Assembly (NCBI RefSeq): GCF_021245985.1
Contig: NZ_JAJQXA010000011.1
Coordinates: forward strand, 149,122-213,121
Direction: 5' to 3'
Source of the DNA: Flavobacterium soyae
Lineage (GTDB): Bacteria; Bacteroidota; Bacteroidia; Flavobacteriales; Flavobacteriaceae
Length of the DNA: 64,000 nucleotides
Under the pieces are notes generated by a model. That model was given only the letters and a program-made list of their open reading frames with translations. It made no database searches and was not told the origin of the DNA. Below are positions 1-7,890 of this stretch, piece by piece (the stretch's first letter is position 1; every line of letters starts with the position of its first letter). A program made the position numbers and the translations under genes.

Positions 1-995
1 CCAAAATAAACGAATTTATCTCCTTTTTGAAGTATGGTAGCGCTTCGTCTTTTATCAGCTGGGTCATAGGTATCAAACAATTCTTTTGTTGGATAAAAAT
101 TTCCCCAGCCATTATAAGCTCCCCAGCCTTTATCTTCTAAACAAACTCCGGGGAAAATTGAGCCAAGACCTGTGTTTTCTGCGCTGGAAGTTACTGACCA
201 GATATATTCTGTAGACCAGTTGTTTTTAATTTTAAAAACATCTTCAAAATTGTCAAGCAGTTTATGTTTTCCGCTTGCTACAATCATGTTCGCATATTTT
301 ATAGCATTATCCCAATCTTTAGCATACAAATACGTACGAACTAAATAAGCCCATGCGGCAGTTTTGTGCGCACGTCCGTAATTGTCAGGCGTAAGCTCAT
401 CAAAATACGGTAATAAATCAGCAGCTTTTTTTAAATCGGCGGCGATATAAGCGTAGTTTTCTCCAACGTTTTTAGCGCGAGGAACATAAACATTAGTAAA
501 GTTTTCTCTATCCTGAATAGGAATTCCGGCACGATCATCTCCATAATGATACGCTAATTCTAAATGCATTACAGCATGATTAAAATAAGCTTCGCCCAGC
601 ATTCCGTTTCTTGTTTTTTCATCAAGAGGAATATTTGGTATATTACGAATTACGTCGTTGCAGCGTTTCATAATTTCATAATGAAGCCTCCAGATATCTT
701 TTGTATCAGATTCTGATCCGTCAACAATAAAGTTTTTAATACGTTCTGCATTTTGTCTTGGCTTTGTTCCAATGTCGTCGCTGGCATTGTTTAACCAAAA
801 GAAACCACGACCGTACATATTATCATCAGAATACAACGCATAAATAGCATTTACTCCTGCTTGTGCGTCTGCCGGAGTTTTCCAGAAATTTCCGCTTGAC
901 GGCGCTCCCTGCGGAATAACATCAAGTTCACTCTCGCAAGCTGAGGTGCTTACCAATAGCACAAAACTTAATAATAAAAGACTTAATTTTTTCAT
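1..995 (-). CDS. SusD/RagB-family outer-membrane glycan-binding lipoprotein (partial, C-terminus beyond window)
   Basis: SusD-like proteins are surface lipoproteins that cap a SusC transporter and bind the glycan or other nutrient. The start codon is at 993-995. The protein begins with a lipoprotein signal, lipobox STSAC with the acylated Cys at residue 20, followed by ESELDVIPQG, a typical SusD mature N-terminus. The body has the helical TPR-like pattern of the family, for example the regions around YFNHAVMHLELAYHYGD and AAWAYLVRTYLYAKDW. It lies 18 nt downstream of the SusC stop on the same strand, the usual SusC-SusD order. About 331 residues are visible and the rest lies beyond position 1. 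The substrate cannot be told from the sequence. Confidence 0.93.
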   Translation of the reverse strand, partial: MKKLSLLLLSFVLLVSTSACESELDVIPQGAPSSGNFWKTPADAQAGVNAIYALYSDDNMYGRGFFWLNNASDDIGTKPRQNAERIKNFIVDGSESDTKDIWRLHYEIMKRCNDVIRNIPNIPLDEKTRNGMLGEAYFNHAVMHLELAYHYGDDRAGIPIQDRENFTNVYVPRAKNVGENYAYIAADLKKAADLLPYFDELTPDNYGRAHKTAAWAYLVRTYLYAKDWDNAIKYANMIVASGKHKLLDNFEDVFKIKNNWSTEYIWSVTSSAENTGLGSIFPGVCLEDKGWGAYNGWGNFYPTKELFDTYDPADKRRSATILQKGDKFVYF

Positions 996-1013
996 TTTGT
1001 TTATTTTATATTT

Positions 1014-4000
1014 TTAAAAAGTAGCGTTTACACCTGTCATATAAATACGTGAAAGCGGGTATTTACCTACATCCATTCCAAAGTTTCTAAGACCAACTTC
1101 AGGATCCATTCCTGAATAATTTGTGATTGTAAACAAGTTTTGTCCAGAAATAAAGAATCTTAGTTTTGCTTTTCCGTTTAACCAATTTTCTTTAACTGTA
1201 TATCCTATTGATACGTTTTTTAATCTTAAGAAAGAAGCATCTTCAATATAAAAATCTGAGATTCGGCCAAAGTTATTGTTGTTGTCTGTAGCAGAAAGAA
1301 CCGGAATATTAGTATCTGTATTAGTTGGCGACCATGCATCTTTAGATTCAGCCAATAAATTGTAACCCGGGAAAGAAGCATTTAAACCTGTATATTTAAC
1401 GGCGTTGAAAACACTGTTTCCTACCGCTCCGTTAAAAAAGATATTCATATCGAATCCTTTGTATTTGAAATTGGCGTTTAAACTGTAAGTTGTTTTAGGA
1501 AACGGACTTCCAAGTACTACTCTGTCGCTGTTATTAATTACACCGTCTCCGTTTTCATCTTTAAATTTAATATCTCCGGCAACTGCATTTGGCTGATATG
1601 CCACTCCTTTCGAATTTACGTAGGCTTTTGCTTCCGCAGTGCTTTGAAATAATCCGTCTGTTGCATATCCGTAAAAAGCGCCAACCGGGCTTCCAACCTG
1701 ATAAATGTTCGATAATGGTAAACTACGAACACGGCTTAAGTTTAAAGGCTCAAGTGAAGTTAAATCGTCTTTAATAGAAACAATTTTATTTGTTAAAAAT
1801 GCTGCATTTGCTGTTACATCAAATTTAAATTCCCCGCGTGTTTTTTGGTATGTTAAACTTGCTTCAATACCTCTGTTTTCAACATCTCCTGAATTTACAA
1901 TTCTACCCTGTGGAGTTCCTGAAACCCCCGGAAGCTGATCACGAACCAACATATCTTTGTTTGTTTTTATATAAGCATCGACAGAACCTAATAAAAAATT
2001 GTTCAACATCGTAAAATCTAAACCAATGTTGGTCTGCTCTGAACTTTCCCATTTTAAATTTGGATTTGAAAGTTCTCTTTCAGAATAACCATAATTGATG
2101 ACCGGAGCTGCTCCAATTAAAGCTGTTGTTTGTGTTAAAGGCACACTAAACTGATATGGTCCAAGATTTCCTAAGTTCCCTATTTGTCCCCAGCTTGCAC
2201 GAAGTTTTAAATTGCTTACAATTGGGTTGATGCTTTTCATGAAACTTTCTTCAGAAATTAACCATCCTGCCGAAACTGATGGATATACTTTCCAACGGTT
2301 TTGCTGCAAAAGTTTTGAAGTTCCGTCGCGGCGTACAATTCCTGATAATAAATATTTTTGATTAAAATCGTAGTTTAACCTTCCAACATAAGAAGAAATA
2401 ATTTCATCAGATAAACCTGCATCGGTCTGCTGAATTAATTTTGCATTCAGTAAATAACGCTGAGACGGATCTTCGTTATCAAAACCAGTTCCTTCTACTG
2501 TATAATAATCTCTTTTGGTTTCCTGAAAGGTGTATCCTGCTAAAGCCTTGAAGTTGTGTTTTCCTAATGATTTTTCGTAAGATATAGTCTGCTCGCTTAA
2601 TAAATCAGTAGTTGTCATTGACTTTTTGGTCAGTCTGTTAAAATCGAATATTTTTCCCGGTTCAGTAATTTTAACCGTAAAATCTGTTGCGTTATCTTGT
2701 ATTCTGGTATAACCCCAGTTTGATTTCACTTTTAAACCTTCGATAATTTCCCATTCTGCATAAGGATTGATCAAAACCGTAGAAACCGGGTTTCTGTTAT
2801 CTAATCTTTTTAAGTAAGCAACCGGATTAATAACGTCTCCATAAGAACCAATATATTTTTCAGGAACTCCTCCAAATTGTCCAGAACCATCTTCTCTGTA
2901 AACTGTTGCATTTGGCGGATAAAAAATTGCCCCTAAAATAGCTCCTGTATAGGCACTTGAGGTATTGGCAGACTGGCCATCTGTTAAGGAATAGGATAAA
3001 TTTTCTCCAACTGTAAAGTTAGGAGCCAGTTTAAAAGATGAATTAGCTCTTACTGTATAACGGTTTCCAAAAGTATTTAGCAAAATACCTTCGTTTCTTC
3101 TATAACTTCCGGAAAGAAAGAAATTTGATTTTTCTGTTTTACCATTTATCGAAATAGATAAATCCTGAATTTCTCCTGTACGGAAAATTTCATCCATCCA
3201 GTTTGTTTTTGTTGTTCTTGCAGTTGGTTCAAAAGCTGTATCAAAAGCAGGAATTCTTGGTAAACCAGCATTATCTCTTGCTGTGTTCATGGCATCAGCA
3301 TATTCTGCAGCGTTTAAAACCTCCAGTTTTTTAGCCACATTTTGAAAACCTCCCTGATAATTAACGTTTACATTAATTTTATCCGAAATTCCTTTTTTAG
3401 ACGTAATTAAAATTACTCCTCCAGAAGCTCTCGCTCCGTAAATCGCCGCCGATGCCGCATCTTTTAAAACATTTATCGAAGCAATATCATTTGGGTTTAT
3501 AGTATTTAATGAACCGCTGTAAATAATTCCGTCCAGAACAATTAACGGAGTTTCTGCGTTTAAAGATCCAATACCGCGAATATTGATTGTTGGCGAAGCT
3601 GTTGGGTCTCCTCCGCCGTTGATAACGGTAACACCGGCCACAGTTCCCTGCAATAATTCACCCGCATTATTATATGTTCTGCTTGATGTTTCTTTCATAG
3701 AAACTGAACCAACAGATCCTAAAACTTCATTCTTTTTTACGCTTCCGTAACCCATCACCACAACTTCCTGAAGCTGTTTCATATCGGCTGCTAATTTTAC
3801 AGTGATATTTTCTGATTTTGTTACTTTCACTTCTTGTGTTACATAACCAACGTATGAAAAAATAAGTACTGCCTCAGACGCGTTGATTTCCATTTTAAAA
3901 GTCCCGTCAAAATCTGTTGCTGCTGCTGCATTAGAACCTTTATCTTTAATGCCTACTCCCGGCAGCGGCATATTATCGTCTCCGCCAAAAACAGTTCCCG

Positions 4001-4397
4001 ATACAGTAATTTTGTTTTGATCTGCTGCTGCAACTTTTACACTTTTCTTGATTACAATATTGTTGCTTACAATTTCATATCGAAGAGAAAAATTACTGCA
4101 TATTTTATCTAATGCCTGCTCCAGTTTAACATTTGTAAGTTTTAAACTGATTTTCTGGTTCGTATTAACTTGATTTGATTCGTACATGAAATGCACATTA
4201 GCCTGATTTTCAATTTTTTGAAAAACATTCTTCAAGCTTTCATTTTCTACTTTTAAGGTCACTTTTTTATCAAAATCAATATTTCCGGCATTTATTAATC
4301 CGCTAAAAAACAAAGCAATAAACAGGATTACTTTTGCCCACACAGCTTTTTTAATGCTTTGAAACTTTACGACGTACCGCTTTTGTTTTTCATTCAT
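1014..4397 (-). CDS. SusC/RagA-family TonB-linked outer-membrane transporter with N-terminal STN domain
   Basis: This is a 1,127-residue TonB-dependent transporter that would import a glycan or other large nutrient together with the SusD protein. In order: a hydrophobic signal segment at about 19-38, an STN (secretin/TonB short N-terminal) domain at about 45-115, a carboxypeptidase-regulatory-like domain at about 130-205 (PLPGVGIKDKG, FSYVGYVTQEV), a plug starting near QLQEVVVMGYGSVKKNEV, then a 22-strand barrel ending in aromatic Phe. The STN domain marks it as a transducer that signals to an anti-sigma factor, which fits the FecR and ECF sigma genes directly upstream on the same strand. The ligand is unknown; no PUL enzymes are visible inside the window next to it. 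Confidence 0.95.
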   Translation of the reverse strand: MNEKQKRYVVKFQSIKKAVWAKVILFIALFFSGLINAGNIDFDKKVTLKVENESLKNVFQKIENQANVHFMYESNQVNTNQKISLKLTNVKLEQALDKICSNFSLRYEIVSNNIVIKKSVKVAAADQNKITVSGTVFGGDDNMPLPGVGIKDKGSNAAAATDFDGTFKMEINASEAVLIFSYVGYVTQEVKVTKSENITVKLAADMKQLQEVVVMGYGSVKKNEVLGSVGSVSMKETSSRTYNNAGELLQGTVAGVTVINGGGDPTASPTINIRGIGSLNAETPLIVLDGIIYSGSLNTINPNDIASINVLKDAASAAIYGARASGGVILITSKKGISDKINVNVNYQGGFQNVAKKLEVLNAAEYADAMNTARDNAGLPRIPAFDTAFEPTARTTKTNWMDEIFRTGEIQDLSISINGKTEKSNFFLSGSYRRNEGILLNTFGNRYTVRANSSFKLAPNFTVGENLSYSLTDGQSANTSSAYTGAILGAIFYPPNATVYREDGSGQFGGVPEKYIGSYGDVINPVAYLKRLDNRNPVSTVLINPYAEWEIIEGLKVKSNWGYTRIQDNATDFTVKITEPGKIFDFNRLTKKSMTTTDLLSEQTISYEKSLGKHNFKALAGYTFQETKRDYYTVEGTGFDNEDPSQRYLLNAKLIQQTDAGLSDEIISSYVGRLNYDFNQKYLLSGIVRRDGTSKLLQQNRWKVYPSVSAGWLISEESFMKSINPIVSNLKLRASWGQIGNLGNLGPYQFSVPLTQTTALIGAAPVINYGYSERELSNPNLKWESSEQTNIGLDFTMLNNFLLGSVDAYIKTNKDMLVRDQLPGVSGTPQGRIVNSGDVENRGIEASLTYQKTRGEFKFDVTANAAFLTNKIVSIKDDLTSLEPLNLSRVRSLPLSNIYQVGSPVGAFYGYATDGLFQSTAEAKAYVNSKGVAYQPNAVAGDIKFKDENGDGVINNSDRVVLGSPFPKTTYSLNANFKYKGFDMNIFFNGAVGNSVFNAVKYTGLNASFPGYNLLAESKDAWSPTNTDTNIPVLSATDNNNNFGRISDFYIEDASFLRLKNVSIGYTVKENWLNGKAKLRFFISGQNLFTITNYSGMDPEVGLRNFGMDVGKYPLSRIYMTGVNATF

Positions 4398-4479
4398 AGT
4401 TTTTGGATTTTAGATTTGGTTTTAATTTTAGATTTTAGAATTCAGATTTTAGATTCTTATTTTGGCTTTTAATTTTTAA

Positions 4480-4516
4480 CTCATAATTCATAATTAACAA
4501 TTCACAATTAATAATT
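4480..4516. repeat. AT-rich tandem-like tract between fecR and susC genes
   Basis: The tract consists of imperfect repetitions of short words such as CATAATTCA and ACAATTAA. Similar words recur at 23401-23430 and 24263-24385. It lies in the 120-nt gap between the FecR and SusC genes, where no clear promoter was seen. Confidence 0.5.
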
Positions 4517-4517
4517 G

Positions 4518-5441
4518 CTATTGTATTTTATAAACCCCGCCTTCAACTTTATACTCGGCGTTTACAATATTGCATACAAGAGCCACAACCTGATCTACAG
4601 GGAGCTCCTTGAAATAGGCGTTTATTTTAAGTGCGTTTAGATTTTTGTTTTTAATTTCGATGGCAACATTGTAGTTTCTGTTTATGGTTGCGATAACCTC
4701 CGGCATTGGCGTATCTTCAAAAACAATTATATTTTTGCGCCATAACGAAATGGTATTTACAGGAACATCTTTAAAAGCCTGCAGTTTGTTGTTTTTTGAT
4801 TTAAAAACCACTTTCTGACCCGGAGTTACGTATACATTTTCTTCTGTAACGGTCGATTTTACGTTTACTCTTCCGGTCATAACAGAAACTTCCTGTGTTC
4901 TTTGGTCTGGATATGCCTGAACATTAAAACTCGTTCCCAATACTTTGGTGTCCATTTTATCGGTATGGATTATAAACGGATGTTTTTTATCTTTAGCCAC
5001 ATCAAAAAAAGCTTCGCCGGTAAGGTAAACTTCACGCGTATCTCCTTTAAATTCTTTTGGATATTTTAAACGGCTTCCGGCATTCAGCCAAATTTGTGTT
5101 CCGTCGCTTAATATTAGTTTAGCATGTTCACCTAACTTTGCCGCATATTCTTTAGTTTCAACAGCGTTTATTGATTTTTGGTAAACAAAAAAAGAAAGCC
5201 CAAATAAAATCAGTAATGAAGCCGCAGCTGCCCAGTATTTAGTTTGAAGAAAAATAACCGTGTTTGATTTCTTTATTTGTCTTAATTCCTTTTTTAGTTT
5301 TGAACGATCTGATTTTATGGTCTCCATATTCTCAAAAACTTCATTGGTACTATCGTACCATTTATTCCACATTTCTTGTCCTTTTGGAGAATACTTCCCT
5401 CCTAAAAAATGTTTTATTTCTTGTTTTAATTTATCAGGCAT
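4518..5441 (-). CDS. FecR-family anti-sigma factor
   Basis: FecR proteins are inner-membrane regulators that hold an ECF sigma factor and release it when the partner TonB transporter reports ligand. This 307-residue protein has an N-terminal cytoplasmic helical part (residues 1-68), one membrane segment at about 69-90 (AAAASLLILFGLSFFVY), a periplasmic FecR domain at about 95-200 (KLGEHAKLILSDGTQIWLNA, YLTGEAFFDV), and a C-terminal DUF4974-type domain at about 235-307. It lies between the sigma gene and the SusC gene, all on the minus strand. A putative ECF-type promoter lies just upstream (5459-5509). Confidence 0.95.
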   Translation of the reverse strand: MPDKLKQEIKHFLGGKYSPKGQEMWNKWYDSTNEVFENMETIKSDRSKLKKELRQIKKSNTVIFLQTKYWAAAASLLILFGLSFFVYQKSINAVETKEYAAKLGEHAKLILSDGTQIWLNAGSRLKYPKEFKGDTREVYLTGEAFFDVAKDKKHPFIIHTDKMDTKVLGTSFNVQAYPDQRTQEVSVMTGRVNVKSTVTEENVYVTPGQKVVFKSKNNKLQAFKDVPVNTISLWRKNIIVFEDTPMPEVIATINRNYNVAIEIKNKNLNALKINAYFKELPVDQVVALVCNIVNAEYKVEGGVYKIQ

Positions 5442-5458
5442 TATAATTTCTTTATGTC

Positions 5459-5509
5459 TTTAATAGTATGTCTTGGGAATTGAAAATTCAGGTAGGTTGA
5501 AAAGGTTAC
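5459..5509 (-). promoter_or_regulatory. Candidate ECF-sigma promoter upstream of fecR
   Basis: Read on the minus strand, this 51-nt segment has GTAACCT, 5 nt, ACCTACC, 16 nt, then AAGACATACTATTAAA. The same blocks occur with identical spacing at 6220-6270 upstream of the sigma gene. The ACCTACC/AAGACATA pair with a 16-nt spacer has the dimensions of an ECF -35/-10 promoter. It ends about 18 nt before the FecR start codon. That the adjacent sigma factor uses it is an inference. Confidence 0.55.
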
Positions 5510-5557
5510 GCTTTTGTTAAGAAAAAAAGTTAGCTTATCACTTCAGAAATTTTAAAA

Positions 5558-6115
5558 TCAATTAAACTCTCCTAAATAAGTCCGCATAAATTTTAAGGCG
5601 TACGTGATATGATATTTTACCGTATCGATTGAAACGTTAAGTTCATCAGCAATTTCCTTATTAGAATAATGTTTGATCCGGCTGAGAATAAAAACCTCTT
5701 TTGATTTTTTAGGAAGTAACGAGGCTGCTTTATCAACCGCTATTTGTAATTCATCATAAAAAATAGAATCTTCGGTTGCATTATGGCTGTTATAAGAAAC
5801 GGTATTTCGGTCTAAAACTTCCTGAATATATTGATCTGTTACCGTGTGCGATTTGATATAATCTAAGGTTGTATAGCGAACTGAAGTGTAGATGTATGCT
5901 GCAAAACTTTTTTGAATTACAATTGTTTTACGTCGTTCCCAGATGGTGGTAAAAACTTCCTGAACAATTTCTTCAGAAATTGGAATTGATTTCATCCTCA
6001 TGTAAACAAAACGCACCAGTGAATCACGGTATCTAAAATACAGTTCGTCAAAAGCTTTATCTTTTCCTTGTTTTAATAATTCAACAAGTTCTTCATCAGA
6101 ATAACCTTTATACAT
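5558..6115 (-). CDS. ECF RNA polymerase sigma factor (Bacteroidota FecI-like)
   Basis: This 185-residue sigma-70 factor would direct RNA polymerase to the adjacent transport locus when released by FecR. Region 2 is visible around FDELYFRYRDSLVRFVYMRM and EEIVQEVFTTIWERRKT. Region 4 is visible around LPKKSKEVFILSRIKHYSNK, with the helix-turn-helix EIADELNVSIDTVKYHI. The start is ATG at 6113-6115. The 5' leader contains a 10-bp inverted repeat abutting that start codon (6116-6183). It is first in the sigma-FecR-SusC-SusD series. Confidence 0.95.
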   Translation of the reverse strand: MYKGYSDEELVELLKQGKDKAFDELYFRYRDSLVRFVYMRMKSIPISEEIVQEVFTTIWERRKTIVIQKSFAAYIYTSVRYTTLDYIKSHTVTDQYIQEVLDRNTVSYNSHNATEDSIFYDELQIAVDKAASLLPKKSKEVFILSRIKHYSNKEIADELNVSIDTVKYHITYALKFMRTYLGEFN

Positions 6116-6183
6116 AATACTTCACTTTATTATTGTTGGCCAGGAAAATAATGTCTGCGAAAACATTTATTTTGTGAAGTATT
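6116..6183 (-). promoter_or_regulatory. Inverted repeat in the sigma-factor mRNA leader touching the start codon
   Basis: A perfect 10-bp inverted repeat has arms 6116-6125 (AATACTTCAC on plus) and 6174-6183 (GTGAAGTATT), with a 48-nt loop. In the minus-strand mRNA the second arm ends exactly at the base before AUG. Folding would put the initiation region next to a stem. A translational-control role is inferred. Confidence 0.45.
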
Positions 6184-6219
6184 CTTACTTTAAAAAATGA
6201 CATATACTACAATAGTTTG

Positions 6220-6270
6220 TTTAATAATATGTCTTCAAAATTAAAAATGAGGGTAGGTCGGTTAGGTTAC
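6220..6270 (-). promoter_or_regulatory. Candidate ECF promoter upstream of the sigma gene
   Basis: On the minus strand it reads GTAACCT, 5 nt, ACCTACC, 16 nt, AAGACATATTATTAAA. This is a gapless match in layout to the site at 5459-5509 before fecR. It suggests that the sigma factor activates its own gene. The implied leader is about 100 nt and includes the inverted repeat at 6116-6183. Confidence 0.55.
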
Positions 6271-6588
6271 GTTTACATTAATAAAACAGCAGGATTATGA
6301 AACATTGTATTAACATTTCGTATTGTTTGTTACCAATAGAATAAAAGAAACCGGAAAGAAGAAAATTAATAGCTGTCCTGCTAAAGAAATGGAAATTAGT
6401 TCGCCTTATAATTCAGGGGTTTCTTTTTCAAAAAAAGTTAATACGTTGAAAATGTGAATTATATAACTTTTAAATTTTAAACTATAAAATTATTATGATT
6501 AACAGCCTTATATTTACCATCCCGCATTAAGTTTTGTAATATATGATAAAAATTTAAGCGGAATTATTAACCTCTAAATACTGATATC
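6271..6588. other. Intergenic stretch between the sigma gene and the acidic small protein
   Basis: I see no ORF, RNA fold or exact TAnnTTTG box here that I can defend. It presumably carries the promoter of the plus-strand gene at 6589. Confidence 0.4.
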
Positions 6589-6852
6589 ATGGATTTTGAA
6601 GTAAAAGAAAATGACCGTCGATATGATCCGGATTTTCAAAATGAAGAAACTACATTTAGAAACCAAGAATCTTTTTGTTTATATGATTCCATAACAATAT
6701 GCAGTGATCAGGAAATCAGCCAATATTTTAGAGGTCAAAGCAATAATGTTTCCTGGGACGATGAAGATGATGATGACAGCCTTTATGATGAAGATGACAA
6801 TTATTACGAAGATGAAGAAGAAAACCTGGAGAGCTATGACCGGCCATTATAA
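6589..6852 (+). CDS. Small highly acidic hypothetical protein
   Basis: This 87-residue protein is not a family I recognise. Residues 1-55 are mixed polar and include two Cys (CLYDS and ICSDQ). Residues 56-84 are almost all Asp, Glu, Tyr and Asn (WDDEDDDDSLYDEDDN and similar). No signal peptide or membrane segment is present. A good intrinsic terminator follows 26 nt after the stop, which supports a real transcription unit. Acidic tails of this kind can bind cations or basic proteins, but no function can be assigned. Confidence 0.6.
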   Translation: MDFEVKENDRRYDPDFQNEETTFRNQESFCLYDSITICSDQEISQYFRGQSNNVSWDDEDDDDSLYDEDDNYYEDEEENLESYDRPL

Positions 6853-6878
6853 GCTCCCTGCTAATAAATAATCATATA

Positions 6879-6906
6879 AGCTATCTGAAATCAGATAGCT
6901 TTTTTT
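6879..6906 (+). terminator. Intrinsic terminator of the acidic small-protein gene
   Basis: A perfect 10-bp stem AGCTATCTGA / TCAGATAGCT with a 2-nt AA centre is followed by six T at 6901-6906. Confidence 0.85.
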
Positions 6907-6925
6907 GTGGCGCAAAATAATTTCT

Positions 6926-7174
6926 TTATTTGAAAACAGTAACAGCGTCGGCAAGATTTTGGCTGGAAATAAAATCAGCAATAAAATCTTTTACTTCATT
7001 TCTGCTTTCTGCAGAAGTTGCAAAAGAATTGATATGATAATTTTCGTCCTGATCTAATATATGTATTATTTCAGTGTAGCCTTTGGAGATTAAACTGCCT
7101 TTTAACTTAATTACATTAAACTGCTCACGTCCGTCTAATTCTTTGCGTACTTTTAGTTTTATAGCTCGTTCCAT
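6926..7174 (-). CDS. Small hypothetical protein (82 aa)
   Basis: This is an 82-residue soluble protein with alternating beta and alpha character (AIKLKVRKELDGREQFNVIK, then GYTEIIHILDQDENYHINSF, then a C-terminal helix). I do not recognise the family. The codon pattern looks coding, and the gene is isolated on the minus strand between the terminator at 6879-6906 and a repeat-rich gap. No neighbour suggests its role. Confidence 0.6.
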   Translation of the reverse strand: MERAIKLKVRKELDGREQFNVIKLKGSLISKGYTEIIHILDQDENYHINSFATSAESRNEVKDFIADFISSQNLADAVTVFK

Positions 7175-7317
7175 ATATTAATATTTAAATTAATCCCTTA
7201 ACTATTTCTTTATCAAATATAAACATTAGCATATTTAAGTATATAGAAACCAAAGCACTAGTTATTAACTGTTTATTAGCATATTATCAACAATTAAGAA
7301 TTATACTATTAAAAAAA

Positions 7318-7438
7318 TAATAGATACAAAGAGACAGAGATGCAAAGTTTTTTTTTAAAAACTTTGACAAAGAAAAATCCCAAATTAGATACTAATTTGA
7401 AACCTTTGTCACTTTGTATCTCTGTCACTTTGTACCTT
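7318..7438. repeat. Imperfect inverted repeat of the 'CTTTGT...CTCTGTC' type
   Basis: The left side (GATACAAAGAGACAGAGATG) is partly repeated inverted on the right side (CACTTTGTATCTCTGTCACT). Between them lies a second pair of related arms (GCAAAGTTTTT / AAAAACTTTG). It separates the 82-aa gene from the HxlR gene, whose 3' end it follows, and may act as a weak terminator. Confidence 0.5.
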
Positions 7439-7447
7439 AAAAAAAAC

Positions 7448-7810
7448 CTACGAATACTCTCCATCCTTAACCTTAAAAGCCCAGGCAGCCATTGCCTCAA
7501 TAACAGGCAGTAAACCTTCTCCGGCACTGCTAAGTCTGTAAGTTACAAAAGGAGGTACAACTGGTTTTGCTTCTCTAATCACAAGACCATCTGCTTCTAA
7601 TTGTTTTAAATGCTGAATAAGCACTTTTTCGGTAACAGCAGGAATTGCTCTTTTTAATTCGCTGTAGCGTTTATTGCCTTCTGATAAATGCCAAAGAATT
7701 ATGGGTTTCCAATAACCACCTATTTTTTCCATTACAAAAGTTACAGGGCATTTTTCCAGTGCGTACTGCTTATTTTCCTGAATTGTCGATGATACTTTAA
7801 TTGCTGTCAT
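7448..7810 (-). CDS. HxlR-family winged-helix transcriptional regulator
   Basis: This 120-residue regulator has the classical HxlR core: a conserved Cys (EKCPVTFVMEKIGGYWKPII), wing-helix residues HLSEGNKRYSELKRAIPAVT, recognition region EKVLIQHLKQLEADGLVIRE and a C-terminal dimer helix (LPVIEAMAAWAF). HxlR proteins often sense electrophiles or thiol stress through the N-terminal Cys. The gene is divergent from the NAD(P)-binding protein at 7891, with a shared palindromic operator and overlapping promoters between them (7831-7864). Control of itself and that neighbour is therefore likely. Confidence 0.92.
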   Translation of the reverse strand: MTAIKVSSTIQENKQYALEKCPVTFVMEKIGGYWKPIILWHLSEGNKRYSELKRAIPAVTEKVLIQHLKQLEADGLVIREAKPVVPPFVTYRLSSAGEGLLPVIEAMAAWAFKVKDGEYS

Positions 7811-7830
7811 GATACATACTATAGGGTAAG

Positions 7831-7864
7831 TACTTGTATAAAAGTAAGTACAAAGATACCTTTG
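7831..7864. promoter_or_regulatory. Overlapping divergent promoters with candidate HxlR operator
   Basis: The plus strand has TTG at 7834-7836, then 20 nt, then TACCTTTG at 7857-7864, matching the Bacteroidota TAnnTTTG -7 box. The minus strand has TATCTTTG (7858-7851). The two -7 boxes share the TA at 7857-7858, forming the near-palindrome CAAAGATACCTTTG. The inverted repeat TACTT-N6-AAGTA (7831-7846) covers the plus -33 box and the minus-strand start-site region, and is the likely HxlR site. Confidence 0.6.
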
Positions 7865-7890
7865 TGACAGTAATAAAAAAATTATTTAAC

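Noticed and set aside
7834..7890. Longer start for the NmrA-like gene
   Set aside because: The upstream ATG overlaps the -33 box of the promoter and would add residues before the Rossmann strand; 7891 fits the -7 box at 7857-7864 better.
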